A stretch of 49,398 bases of DNA from NCBI RefSeq assembly GCF_021245985.1, contig NZ_JAJQXA010000024.1, positions 1-49,398 of the forward strand, given 5' to 3'. Of this stretch, positions 8,879 through 17,798 are shown piece after piece. The notes below the pieces were generated by a model that worked only from the letters and a program-made list of their open reading frames with translations, made no database searches and was not told the DNA's origin. Source of the stretch: Flavobacterium soyae (GTDB lineage Bacteria; Bacteroidota; Bacteroidia; Flavobacteriales; Flavobacteriaceae). The position numbers were made by a program, and so were the translations under genes. Position 1 is the first letter of the stretch. Every line of letters begins with the position of its first letter.

Positions 8879-8960
8879 TCCTGCAAGGTTTTCAAAACCT
8901 TGTAGGTATTAGAGAGTAAATAGTAACAAACACCTACAAGGTTTTGAAAACCTTGCAGGA
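8879..8960. repeat. Perfect 29-bp inverted repeat
   Basis: The left arm (8879-8907) begins TCCTGCAAGGTTTTC and the right arm (8932-8960) is its exact reverse complement. Each arm also contains an internal palindrome centred on GGTTTTNAAAACC. It lies just after the response regulator stop and could end transcription from both sides. Confidence 0.85.
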
Positions 8961-8971
8961 GAGACGCAATA

Positions 8972-9077
8972 TTGTCATTTCGACCGAAGGGAGAAATCGC
9001 ACTAGTATTTCCGCAAAGAGAATCGACAATCTTTGTAGAGTTACTAGTGCGATTTCTCCCTTCGGTCGAAATGACAA
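8972..9077. repeat. Perfect 36-bp inverted repeat
   Basis: The left arm (8972-9007) begins TTGTCATTTCGACCGAAGGG and the right arm (9042-9077) matches it exactly in reverse complement. A 34-nt spacer separates them. It lies between convergent genes. The open frame that runs through it from 8972 is not credible as a gene. Confidence 0.85.
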
Positions 9078-9143
9078 AACTTTGCGAGATTATAACATTT
9101 AGTGTAAAAAAACTTTGTGCCTTAGCGCCTTCATGGCAAATAC

Positions 9144-11108
9144 CTACAAATCAAACTCATCTCCTCCAGACAAAGAATCCACCGGAACTGCAGTAGAATC
9201 CGGAGCCTTGATTTTTATTAAAGAACGAGCATTTCCTGAAATATAAACTGGTAATTGACCAATTGTATCTTCAGGAATTAAAAGACCACGGCGAAACATT
9301 AAGTTCTTTAGAAACTTCTGATTCTTTAATGCATAATCTTTCAGATTTCCTTCGTCATTAAACTGATACATGAATTTTCTTGGTTTCGGAATAATAGTAG
9401 CCAAATACAAGCATTCATCAACATTTAAAGCCGACGGACTTTTTTGGAAATAGAAATGACTTGCTTCACCAATTCCGTATACATTTGGTCCCCATTCGAT
9501 AATGTTGAAATACACTTCGAGCATTCTTTCCTTACTTACAATTCGGTTATTTTCTAAAATGTAAACTAATAAGATTTCTTCAAGCTTTCGCGAAAGCGTT
9601 TTTTCTCTGGTTAGGAAAACATTTTTAATCAACTGCATGCTGATCGTGCTCGCGCCGCGTGAGAATTTTTTAGTTCTGATGTTTTTTAGAATCGATTGTT
9701 TGAAAGCTTCGTTTATAAAACCACGATGTGAAAAGAACGACGGATCTTCGGTTGTTAAAACACATTTTCTCAAATAAGGAGAAATCTGGTCTAAAGGTGT
9801 ATAATTTGGATTGGCATTTCCAACCAAAACCGGTCTTTGCAATACATTTTGAATTATGGCACGATAGACAAATTCGCCGTTTAGTTTATTTAAATCGGCT
9901 TCGCCATATTTTGTAATTCGTAAATCTTCTTTTTTGAGTTTACTGTCAAAAACAAGTGTGTTTGGTTTATTTTTGTTGAATTTGAAATCAAGTTTATAAT
10001 CGAAATTCCCGGTTGCCTGCATTCCTTGAAAATGTGTAAATAAACCATCGGGAAGCGAAACAATAAAATCCTGCGCTTTCATTTTCGGAATATCAACTTT
10101 TAAAGTATAAACTGTATCTTTTTCGGTATCGTAAGAAGCGTATGGACGCAGTTTTATTTTATTCAGCGTCATTGTTGAGGTGCTGTCAATTGAAATAAAA
10201 TCATCCCCCAATAAAAAGCGGTAATCAAAACGTGCATTTTTTATAACAACATCTTTACTGGCAATTTTTGGATGATTGATTTTTAGGTTTACAATAGAAG
10301 TAAAACCATCAAGATGTAATTCGCTTCCGCTTTTATCAATATTTTCAACGTTTAAACGGATAGAATCAAAACTTGCTTTTAAACCATATCTTTCATCAAG
10401 ATACGGAACACGAATGGCTCCGGTATCTAAATTAAAAAACCGAATATCTGCTTTTTGATTTCTTGGGTCTGCAAAACCTTTTAAGTTCCAGCGCTGATCA
10501 AAATCTTTGCTTTGGACATGAATACTGGTTTCAAGTTGTTTGTTGTTTAAAACAAGCTTATTGATTGCTACAGCCGTTTTTTTGCCATTGTCGTCGATTT
10601 TGAATTGGAAGTTTTCCAAATTCATATCAGTCGGAACTAAATTGAGCAGTTTTGAAATAATACGATAGGCAAAAGCACCGTATTTTCGCTTTTCGCTTTT
10701 TTCAGAATCGTCACGGTTTCTTTTTAAGAAAGCATCAAAGTTGCGGATTTTTCCTTTTTTAACTAATTGTATATAACCGTTGTCGACTTTTAAAGTTCCA
10801 ACCTGAACATCGCCAATTAGTAAATTGCTTAAACTGACGCTGGTTTCAATATTTTTAATTTTTAAAAGTGTATCGGCATTTTTAGGAACTAAAACAACAT
10901 CGGTGAGTTTGATGCTGGATAAGCCGTCAAAAGAAGCTTCTTTAATAGAAAAGTCACTGTTATAGTCAACAGCCATTTTATGGGTTACTTTTGCAACGGC
11001 CTGTTTTAAAAGCGAGTTGCGGAAAAAGTATAATCCAATGCAAAGCAAAATCAATACCAGGGCAAGTATTTTTAAAGCTTTGAAAATTTTTTGTTTTGGA
11101 AAATTCAT
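9144..11108 (-). CDS. AsmA-like / GT51 peptidoglycan transglycosylase
   Basis: This 654-residue inner-membrane protein joins two parts. After a short cytoplasmic start and one transmembrane helix (about 9-31), residues 32-400 resemble the AsmA/DUF748 type of beta-rich domain (FSIKEASFDGLSSIKLTDVVL, SNLLIGDVQVG). Residues 430-610 form a GT51 glycosyltransferase with catalytic Glu454 in TTEDPSFFSHRG, plus RGASTISMQL, EKTLSRKLEEILL and YFNIIEWG. No penicillin-binding transpeptidase domain follows, so it is a monofunctional glycan polymerase acting on lipid II. I used the ATG at 11108 because it starts right before the membrane anchor. The longer frame from 11201 adds an unconvincing leader. An inverted repeat pair separates it from the response regulator. 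Confidence 0.85.
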   Translation of the reverse strand: MNFPKQKIFKALKILALVLILLCIGLYFFRNSLLKQAVAKVTHKMAVDYNSDFSIKEASFDGLSSIKLTDVVLVPKNADTLLKIKNIETSVSLSNLLIGDVQVGTLKVDNGYIQLVKKGKIRNFDAFLKRNRDDSEKSEKRKYGAFAYRIISKLLNLVPTDMNLENFQFKIDDNGKKTAVAINKLVLNNKQLETSIHVQSKDFDQRWNLKGFADPRNQKADIRFFNLDTGAIRVPYLDERYGLKASFDSIRLNVENIDKSGSELHLDGFTSIVNLKINHPKIASKDVVIKNARFDYRFLLGDDFISIDSTSTMTLNKIKLRPYASYDTEKDTVYTLKVDIPKMKAQDFIVSLPDGLFTHFQGMQATGNFDYKLDFKFNKNKPNTLVFDSKLKKEDLRITKYGEADLNKLNGEFVYRAIIQNVLQRPVLVGNANPNYTPLDQISPYLRKCVLTTEDPSFFSHRGFINEAFKQSILKNIRTKKFSRGASTISMQLIKNVFLTREKTLSRKLEEILLVYILENNRIVSKERMLEVYFNIIEWGPNVYGIGEASHFYFQKSPSALNVDECLYLATIIPKPRKFMYQFNDEGNLKDYALKNQKFLKNLMFRRGLLIPEDTIGQLPVYISGNARSLIKIKAPDSTAVPVDSLSGGDEFDL

Positions 11109-11290
11109 AAAGTCTATTTCGTAAAAGATTTTAGGATTGTTCGTTAGTAGGATGGTTTTTGCCACGACTCGAGCGATAGCGAACAGACGAAGCAATTTCA
11201 CTAATTTCTCGAATTAATTTGATGTGATATTTACTTTGGAATAGGTGCAATTTAAATAAAAAATTCGTGTTTAATTTGCAGCAAAAAAAC
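11109..11290. other. Intergenic gap, no gene seen
   Basis: The gap between radA and the transglycosylase has no convincing gene. It contains the sequence family GCCACGA...CTAATTTCTCGAATTAATTTG, which looks like flavobacterial repeat debris. The open frames across it are extensions of the neighbours. Confidence 0.4.
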
Positions 11291-12652
11291 TTAACCAAAA
11301 AGAATACTCGCAACATCTTCAATTTTTGCCACAAGTTCAATTTTGATTCCGGTATTTTTTAAAGCAATTTTATTGTATTTAGAAACAAAGATGGTGTCAA
11401 AGCCTAATTTTTCGGCTTCCTGAATACGCTGGTCAACACGATTTACGGGACGAATTTCTCCAGAAAGTCCAACTTCTCCGGCAAAACAAAAACCTTTTCC
11501 AACCGGAATATCTTCGTTTGATGATAAAATAGCGGCAACAACGGCAAGGTCAATTGCAGGATCATCAACAGAAATTCCTCCGGTTACGTTTAAGAAAACG
11601 TCTTTTGCACCTAAACGGAATCCAGCTCTTTTTTCAAGAACAGCTAAAATCATGTTTAGTCTTTTGGCGTTGTAACCTGTTGTACTTCGTTGCGGTGTTC
11701 CGTAAACTGCGGTACTTACCAAAGATTGAATTTCGATCATTAACGGACGCATTCCTTCAAGTGTTGTGGCAATGGCGGTTCCTGATAATTCTTCGTCTTT
11801 GTGCGAAATTAATATTTCTGACGGATTGCTTACTTCGCGCAAACCGCTTCCGAGCATTTCGTAAATTCCGAGTTCAGAAGTTGATCCAAAACGGTTTTTC
11901 AGCGAACGAAGAATTCGATAAATATGGTTTCTGTCGCCTTCAAACTGCAAAACGGTATCAACCATATGTTCCAGAATTTTTGGTCCGGCAATATTTCCGT
12001 CTTTGGTAATATGACCTATTAAAATAACCGGAATATTGGTTTCTTTTGCAAATTTGATCAATTCGGCAGTAGTTTCTCTAATTTGAGAAATACTTCCGGC
12101 TGTAGATTCGATATAATCTGTGTGTAAAGTCTGAATCGAATCGATAATTACAATTTCAGGCTGAATCGCTTCAATTTGTTTGAAGATATTCTGTGTTTTC
12201 GTTTCCGTAAGAATATAGCAATTTTCACTGCTTGGTGTAATTCTTTCGGCGCGCATTTTTATCTGTTTCTGGCTTTCTTCTCCAGAAACATATAACGTTT
12301 TATAAGGTAATTTTAATGAGATTTGAAGTAAAAGTGTACTTTTTCCAATTCCTGGTTCTCCGCCCAAAAGGGTTAAAGATCCCGGAACAATTCCGCCGCC
12401 CAAAACACGATTCAATTCGCCGTCAGTAGTATCCATACGGATTTCCTGAGCCGAATCGATTTCATTTATTTTTAAAGGTTTCGGAGCTTTACTTGTTGAG
12501 CTTGGTTCGCTTTTCCACGCTGTTTTTTCCTGCTTCTGAATTATTTCTTCGGCAATAGTATTCCATTCTTTGCAGGCATTGCATTGTCCCTGCCATTTAG
12601 AATATTGGGTACCGCAGTTTTGGCAAAAAAAGGAAGTTTTAACTTTTGACAT
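11291..12652 (-). CDS. radA: DNA repair protein RadA
   Basis: RadA is a RecA-related ATPase that helps branch migration in recombinational repair. The 453-residue protein has all family marks in order: a C4 zinc finger (Cys10, Cys13, Cys24, Cys27), a Walker A motif GEPGIGKST (98-106), a Walker B strand (EIVIIDS), the RadA-specific KNRFG motif (252-256), and a C-terminal Lon-like domain (GGISVDDPAIDLA, GEVGLSGEIRPV). The length is normal. Its ATG shares one base with the stop of the upstream hydrolase gene (TAATG), so the two are co-transcribed and probably translationally coupled. Confidence 0.97.
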   Translation of the reverse strand: MSKVKTSFFCQNCGTQYSKWQGQCNACKEWNTIAEEIIQKQEKTAWKSEPSSTSKAPKPLKINEIDSAQEIRMDTTDGELNRVLGGGIVPGSLTLLGGEPGIGKSTLLLQISLKLPYKTLYVSGEESQKQIKMRAERITPSSENCYILTETKTQNIFKQIEAIQPEIVIIDSIQTLHTDYIESTAGSISQIRETTAELIKFAKETNIPVILIGHITKDGNIAGPKILEHMVDTVLQFEGDRNHIYRILRSLKNRFGSTSELGIYEMLGSGLREVSNPSEILISHKDEELSGTAIATTLEGMRPLMIEIQSLVSTAVYGTPQRSTTGYNAKRLNMILAVLEKRAGFRLGAKDVFLNVTGGISVDDPAIDLAVVAAILSSNEDIPVGKGFCFAGEVGLSGEIRPVNRVDQRIQEAEKLGFDTIFVSKYNKIALKNTGIKIELVAKIEDVASILFG

Positions 12653-13806
12653 TATTTGGTTTTTTTGGCAAGCGTATTCATTTCGTCAATTTTCTCATAC
12701 ATCAAATCTTTATTCAAGTCACCAATTGGCTCCATTTGCGAAGCATTTTGGTATTTTTTTGAAGCATGTTTAGGATCGCCCATTTTTTCGTACATCAAGC
12801 CTAATTCATATTCTCCTAACATGGCTTTCGGATAATTTACGTTTCCAATTTCAGCCATTCTTCCTAATTCGTCGTAGGCATTTCTTTTTAAAATAATATT
12901 TTCAATTACTTTAAAGTCACTCATTCTAACCGGAATCTGAACGCCTAGAACTTCAGACATATCATTGTATTTTTTTTGCAAATAATCAGCATAACCTGTT
13001 TGAAGAACTGCAATTTTGTCGTTGTATTCGGCAGAATTTATAGGTCTGTATATTTCAAAAATCTGATATAATGCACTCGGAATCGAATGTAAAACCTCAG
13101 TATAATGTGTTGCGCCTTTAAATACTTCGTATTTATAATTCACTAACGGATTATTTGCGATTTTAATATTTCCGGCCAATTTTTCAATTGGTTCTTTTAT
13201 TTTCTTATTGTCGCCTTCTCCGGCAGAAAGATAATAGAATATTGGTTTTTGTATTTTGGCAAATTTTTCGGCAATTCTAACTTCCATTTTTGGTGCAAGT
13301 TCCGGACTCAAACAAATGTAGGCATTAAAAAGAGGTTCTTCTTTATACAAATAAAAGTTAGCAAAACTTGCTGTTACATCATGACCTGCGATAATTCTAA
13401 AAGGCGATGTACGGTATTTTTTCTCTACATAGGGAATTAGTTCAGAACCAATAAATTCAAAAAATTTTGCTCCTTTTTCAAAAGGCAGTCCTTCGTTTTG
13501 ATCAATTGTGGTATCGTCGTAACGTTCTTCATCTTTATTTTGATGAATACCAATGATAATCATTTCTGGAATATCGTCCCAATAATTGCCATAACTTACG
13601 GCTCCATAAAACGGGTCAAACAAATAATCGCCATCTAATAAATATAAAACGGGATATTTTTTATCTGATTTTGCATCGTAAGAAGCAGGAAGTCCAATTG
13701 TTATTCTTCTTTCTTCTCCTAGTTTTTCGGATTGAATGTTGTCAAATTTTTTCTGGGAGAATACAGAAATGGAAATTAATGTAATTAGCAGGTAAACTTT
13801 TTTCAT
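12652..13806 (-). CDS. Secreted alpha/beta hydrolase, esterase-like, Asp at nucleophile
   Basis: This 384-residue exported protein has an esterase-D / IroE-like alpha/beta-hydrolase domain (about 30-285) followed by a TPR-like tail (about 315-375, GEYELGLMYEKMGDPKHASKK). The ATG at 13806 starts a signal peptide (MKKVYLLITLISISVFSQ). The upstream ATG would only add four residues. Strand and loop motifs fit the family (YPVLYLLDGDYLF, IIIGIHQ, ICLSPEL, GATHYTEV). However, the nucleophile elbow reads AGHDVTAS instead of GHSxGG, putting Asp143 where Ser is expected. Asp can act as nucleophile in some alpha/beta hydrolases, or the protein may be inactive. It lies directly upstream of radA with a one-base overlap. 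Confidence 0.8.
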   Translation of the reverse strand: MKKVYLLITLISISVFSQKKFDNIQSEKLGEERRITIGLPASYDAKSDKKYPVLYLLDGDYLFDPFYGAVSYGNYWDDIPEMIIIGIHQNKDEERYDDTTIDQNEGLPFEKGAKFFEFIGSELIPYVEKKYRTSPFRIIAGHDVTASFANFYLYKEEPLFNAYICLSPELAPKMEVRIAEKFAKIQKPIFYYLSAGEGDNKKIKEPIEKLAGNIKIANNPLVNYKYEVFKGATHYTEVLHSIPSALYQIFEIYRPINSAEYNDKIAVLQTGYADYLQKKYNDMSEVLGVQIPVRMSDFKVIENIILKRNAYDELGRMAEIGNVNYPKAMLGEYELGLMYEKMGDPKHASKKYQNASQMEPIGDLNKDLMYEKIDEMNTLAKKTK

Positions 13807-14006
13807 GATTTGTGGCATTTCAGTGAATTAAAAAGTATTTAAATAGTGTAGCAATATAATACTTTATTTGCTTTTTGTGATTTTGGGGAATAAAAAAAGC
13901 AATGATTTCTTACGGGTAATAAATTTTCAATTTAGGCAAAAGAAAATCTATTTGTACAAAAATATTTTTTGACAAATTACACACGTAAATAAGAAAGAAA
14001 TGTGAT

Positions 14007-14357
14007 TTATGTTAACGAATTATCGTTTTCATTTGGGAAAATGATCCACGGTTTGAAGGTTTTAGCTTCTTCAAAATCCAGGGTTGCATACGAAATGATA
14101 ATAATAATGTCGTCTTTTTGAACTTTTCGGGCAGCAGGACCATTCAGTGTGATTTCGCCTGAATTTTTTTCTCCCTTAATGGCGTAAGTTTCAAAACGTT
14201 CTCCGTTATTAATGTTAACAATAGCTACTTTTTCGCCTTCAATAATATTAGAAGCCTCTAGTAGAGTTTCATCAATAGTAATACTGCCAATATAATTTAA
14301 ATCAGCTCCAGTAACTTTTACTCGATGAATTTTTGATTTTATAACTTGAATTTGCAT
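14007..14357 (-). CDS. panD: Aspartate 1-decarboxylase
   Basis: PanD makes beta-alanine from L-aspartate for pantothenate and coenzyme A synthesis. It is a pyruvoyl enzyme that cleaves itself between Gly24 and Ser25, and the motif NYIGSITID is present at that position. Other family marks are Lys9 (KSKIHR), VTGADL and the NGPAAR segment. The length of 116 residues is normal. It lies 14 nt downstream of panC on the same strand, so the two last dedicated pantothenate genes form an operon. Confidence 0.96.
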   Translation of the reverse strand: MQIQVIKSKIHRVKVTGADLNYIGSITIDETLLEASNIIEGEKVAIVNINNGERFETYAIKGEKNSGEITLNGPAARKVQKDDIIIIISYATLDFEEAKTFKPWIIFPNENDNSLT

Positions 14358-14371
14358 GGAGCAAAGATAAT

Positions 14372-15220
14372 TTAATTTAATGAAATGGTGTCTATCAGTC
14401 TTATAGAATTAACAAATACCGCTATAAACGCGCGGTATTTTTTGTCGTTTGTTTTATGATTGATAGGTAATAATGTCGATTCATCAGCAATGACAAAATA
14501 TTCGAGGTCAAATCTTTCGTTGTCTTTAAAGGAATCCTCGACAAATTTAATGGTTTCCTCGGGAGTACTGTTTTGGAAGATTTCTTTAGCTTCTGTTAAA
14601 ACTTTATAGATTATAGAAGCTTCTTTTCTTTCTTCAGCAGTCAGCCTTTCATTTCTGGAACTCATTGCTAAAAGATTGTCTTCTCTAAAAATAGGGCAGC
14701 CTACAATATTTACCGGAAGGTTGTTTTTTTCGACCAGTTTTTTAACAATTTGAAGCTGTTGGAAATCTTTTTCGCCAAAATAAGCATTGGTTGGCGTCAC
14801 GATTTCGAACAAACGTTTTACAATTGTTCCAACACCGTTAAAATGTCCGGGACGGAATTTTCCTTCCATTTGATTTTCTAAACCGTCAAAGTCAAAAGAC
14901 TGCGAAATAGTCTGTCCTTCATAAATATCATCTACAGAAGGAGCATATAAAATTATTTTGTCACTTAAACCTCTCATTTTCTTAACGTCTTCTTCAAGAG
15001 TTCGAGGGTATTTTTCAAGATCTTCGGGATTGTTAAATTGCGTTGGATTTACAAAAATACTTACAACTGTGTCGTCATTTTCTTTAAGTGAACGCTGCAT
15101 TAAAGCCAGATGCCCTTGGTGTAAAGCTCCCATGGTTGGGACAAATCCTATAGTCGAATTTGCGGTTTTGATAGTTTTTAAATAAGCTATCAGAGCTACT
15201 TTACCGTAGAAAATATGCAT
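14372..15220 (-). CDS. panC: Pantothenate synthetase
   Basis: PanC joins pantoate and beta-alanine using ATP to give pantothenate. The protein shows the two adenylate-forming motifs of the family: PTMGALHQGH (28-37) and, later, the KMSKS-like MSSRNERL. FVNPTQFN and FGEKDFQQLQIV are also conserved. I chose the ATG at 15220, giving 282 residues, which matches the usual PanC length. The frame from 15250 adds ten residues with no counterpart. It is upstream of panD and divergent from the GT5-like gene at 15329. Confidence 0.95.
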   Translation of the reverse strand: MHIFYGKVALIAYLKTIKTANSTIGFVPTMGALHQGHLALMQRSLKENDDTVVSIFVNPTQFNNPEDLEKYPRTLEEDVKKMRGLSDKIILYAPSVDDIYEGQTISQSFDFDGLENQMEGKFRPGHFNGVGTIVKRLFEIVTPTNAYFGEKDFQQLQIVKKLVEKNNLPVNIVGCPIFREDNLLAMSSRNERLTAEERKEASIIYKVLTEAKEIFQNSTPEETIKFVEDSFKDNERFDLEYFVIADESTLLPINHKTNDKKYRAFIAVFVNSIRLIDTISLN

Positions 15221-15282
15221 GGCAGTATTATTAAAATTTAGTGCAAACATAATATATTAGTTATAAACTGCATAAAATTTTG

Positions 15283-15290
15283 TAATTTTG
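15283..15290 (+). promoter_or_regulatory. -7 promoter box for GT5-like - DUF4270 - glmS
   Basis: TAATTTTG matches the TAnnTTTG consensus and lies 38 nt before the ATG at 15329. No clear TTTG stands at the -33 position, so the call rests on the -7 box and on its place in the divergent gap with panC. Confidence 0.45.
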
Positions 15291-15328
15291 CGACGTTTTT
15301 ATTACCAAAAATTAAGTAAAATATTATT

Positions 15329-16135
15329 ATGAAAGATAAGAGGATATTATACGTATCATCTGAAGTCGTGCCTTATTTGGCTGAAAATGAGGTTTCTTTA
15401 ATGTCTTATGACGTTCCTAAAATGATTAACGATCAGGGAGGTCAGATAAGAATTTTCATGCCAAGATATGGAAATATCAACGAAAGAAGACATCAATTAC
15501 ACGAAGTAATCAGGCTTTCAGGGATGAATTTGGTAGTGAATGATTTAGATATGCCATTGATTATCAAAGTAGCTTCAATTCCAAAAGAAAGAATTCAGGT
15601 TTACTTTATTGATAACGATGAATATTTTAAACGTAAAGCAACTTTTGCAGACGAAGAAGGGGTTTTATATCCAGACAACGACGAGCGGGCTATATTTTTT
15701 GCAAAGGGAGTTGTTGAAACTGTAAAAAAATTAAATTGGGTTCCGGATATTATTCATGTTCATGGATGGTTAGCGGCGATGCTTCCAATTTATATGAAAC
15801 ACTATTATAAAAATGAGGCATTGTTTAATGATACAAAAATCGTTACCTCAGTTTATGGTCAGTCTTTTGATGAAAACTTAGATTTAGAAATGATAAACAA
15901 GGTTAAATTTGATGGTGTTCCGCACGAATCAGTTTCTGATCTTGAAACCCCAAATTACGAAAATGTCTTAAAGGCCAGTATATTGCATTCTGATGCTGTC
16001 ATTATTGCGTCAGAAAATGTTTCTCCAAGTTTAACAAAATTTATAGAATCTTCAGGAAAACCTTTTTTACCTTTCGCCGCGAAAGATGCATTCGCCGAGG
16101 CGTATACAAATTTCTATAAAACTATGGGTCTTTAA
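15329..16135 (+). CDS. GT5 (glycogen synthase)-like N-terminal half protein
   Basis: This 268-residue protein looks like the N-terminal domain of GlgA-type glycogen/starch synthases: ILYVSSEVVPY at the start, GGQIRIFMPRYG, DNDERAIFFAKGVVE, and PDIIHVHGWLAAM. It lacks the second Rossmann domain of real GlgA, which is nearly 500 residues long. The KTGGL substrate loop expected at about residues 17-25 is replaced by LAENEVSLM, so synthase activity is doubtful. Its set position between panC and DUF4270-glmS recurs in Bacteroidota by my recollection, which suggests a conserved non-catalytic or altered role. It is first in a plus-strand unit with DUF4270 (21 nt gap) and glmS. Confidence 0.8.
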   Translation: MKDKRILYVSSEVVPYLAENEVSLMSYDVPKMINDQGGQIRIFMPRYGNINERRHQLHEVIRLSGMNLVVNDLDMPLIIKVASIPKERIQVYFIDNDEYFKRKATFADEEGVLYPDNDERAIFFAKGVVETVKKLNWVPDIIHVHGWLAAMLPIYMKHYYKNEALFNDTKIVTSVYGQSFDENLDLEMINKVKFDGVPHESVSDLETPNYENVLKASILHSDAVIIASENVSPSLTKFIESSGKPFLPFAAKDAFAEAYTNFYKTMGL

Positions 16136-16156
16136 ATTTTAACTATTAATACGAAT

Positions 16157-17791
16157 ATGTACAATACTTCTTTTATTAAGAAAATTCTATTAGCCGCAAC
16201 AGTTGTTTTATTATATTCCTGCGACAAAGATTTTAATGCGATTGGTGATGATTTAATTGGTGATGATCATTTTGGATTGGAATCTGAAAAATATGATGTT
16301 ATAGCTTATAATCAAGAAGTAACTCCAATACAATCAAATGCTTTAGTTACAAATGCTTTAGGGATTTATGATAATCCGGTTTTTGGTACAACCACTGCAA
16401 ATTATAATACACAGGTAGCGCTTGCTGCGTATGCTCCGTCAATTGGAGAAACACCAGTTATAGATAGTGTGGTAGTTAATATACCTTATTTTAGTCGTCT
16501 TATAAGTACAAATACTAATGGAACTCACGTTTATGAACTTGATTCTATTTATGGAAAGCAAGCTGATGCAACTTTAAAGCTAAGTGTTTATGAGTCAAAG
16601 TTTCAAATGAGAAGTTCTTATTTTGATAATGGTACTCAATTAGCACAGCTCTATTATAATGACCAAAATAGTGATTTTGATACTAACAAAGGAACATTGT
16701 TAAATGATGATGAAGATCAAAGACAAAATAATCAATTCTTTTTTAGTGCTGTCGAAATTAACGAGAAAACAAAAGATAAAGATAATAAAGACGTTACAAC
16801 TTTGACGCCTCCAGCGATGCGCTTAAAGTTAAATAAGGCATTTTTTCAATCTAAAATTTTAAATGCTGCAAAAGAAAAACTTTCTGCTGCCGATGTATTT
16901 CAGGAATATTTTAGAGGGTTGTATTTTAAGGTAGAAAAAACGGAAAAGCCAAGTAATATGGCATTAATGGATTTTTCGAAAGGAAAAATTACGGTTTATT
17001 ATAAAGCGAAGACAGACATTACAACCGATCCTGATGACACAAAAGAAAACAGGACTATAGTAATAAATTTAACAGGAAGTAATGTTAATCTTCTTCAGGA
17101 TGTTAAAGATACTGATTACCAAAATGCCGTAGCTGCACGTAATATGACTACCGGAGATAAAAATCTTTATTTAAAAGGCGGTCAGGGATCTCTTGCAATT
17201 ATAGAACTTAAAGACTTTGGTTCTAAATTAGAAGAAATTAGAAAAAACGGATGGCTGGTAAATGAAGCTAATTTGGTCTTTCATGTTGATGCAGAAAAAA
17301 TGGCAGTTAAAAAGACTGACAATTTACAGGCACAGGAACCAAAAAGAGTTTACTTGTATGATTTTAAGAACAGCACACCGCTTTTAGATTATTCAGCAGA
17401 CGGAAGTTCCAGTATAACATCTGATGCAAGGATGTCAAAAGTTATTTTTGGAGGTATAATAAATGTTGATGCAACAACAGGAAGAGGAAGTACTTATAAA
17501 ATTAGAATTACAAATCACATACGTAATTTAATAAAAACAACAACCGCAGTTAATGTAAAGTTAGGACTGGTTGTTACAGATGATATAAGTATTATAACAT
17601 CAAATAAATTGAAAAATAGAATTCAGCTTAATCCACAAGTGGATCCAAATGAATATTTTTCAGAAGCACCGAGAGCATCAGTTATGAATCCGTTAGGAAC
17701 TATATTATTTGGAAATAATATTCCTGCAGGTGATTCAAATTATGATAAAAGATTGAGGCTTGAGGTTTACTACACGAAACCAAATAAATAA
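16157..17791 (+). CDS. DUF4270 lipoprotein
   Basis: This 544-residue exported lipoprotein has a signal peptide ending in LLYSC, with the lipidated Cys at residue 22. The mature protein begins DKDFNAIGDDLIGDDHFG, the characteristic start of DUF4270 proteins of Bacteroidota. It goes on to the family features VVVNIPYFSRL and a C-terminal RLRLEVYYTKPN strand. No biochemical role is known. It is 21 nt after the GT5-like gene and 7 nt before glmS, so all three are likely one transcript. Confidence 0.85.
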   Translation: MYNTSFIKKILLAATVVLLYSCDKDFNAIGDDLIGDDHFGLESEKYDVIAYNQEVTPIQSNALVTNALGIYDNPVFGTTTANYNTQVALAAYAPSIGETPVIDSVVVNIPYFSRLISTNTNGTHVYELDSIYGKQADATLKLSVYESKFQMRSSYFDNGTQLAQLYYNDQNSDFDTNKGTLLNDDEDQRQNNQFFFSAVEINEKTKDKDNKDVTTLTPPAMRLKLNKAFFQSKILNAAKEKLSAADVFQEYFRGLYFKVEKTEKPSNMALMDFSKGKITVYYKAKTDITTDPDDTKENRTIVINLTGSNVNLLQDVKDTDYQNAVAARNMTTGDKNLYLKGGQGSLAIIELKDFGSKLEEIRKNGWLVNEANLVFHVDAEKMAVKKTDNLQAQEPKRVYLYDFKNSTPLLDYSADGSSSITSDARMSKVIFGGIINVDATTGRGSTYKIRITNHIRNLIKTTTAVNVKLGLVVTDDISIITSNKLKNRIQLNPQVDPNEYFSEAPRASVMNPLGTILFGNNIPAGDSNYDKRLRLEVYYTKPNK

Positions 17792-17798
17792 GTAATAT

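Noticed and set aside
8972..9196. Open frame of 74 codons after the LytTR gene
   Set aside because: It runs through a perfect 36-bp inverted repeat and into the antisense of the transglycosylase gene.
11554..12009. Long plus-strand open frame of 151 codons
   Set aside because: It lies wholly antisense to radA, whose identity is certain, and its composition is that of a shadow frame.
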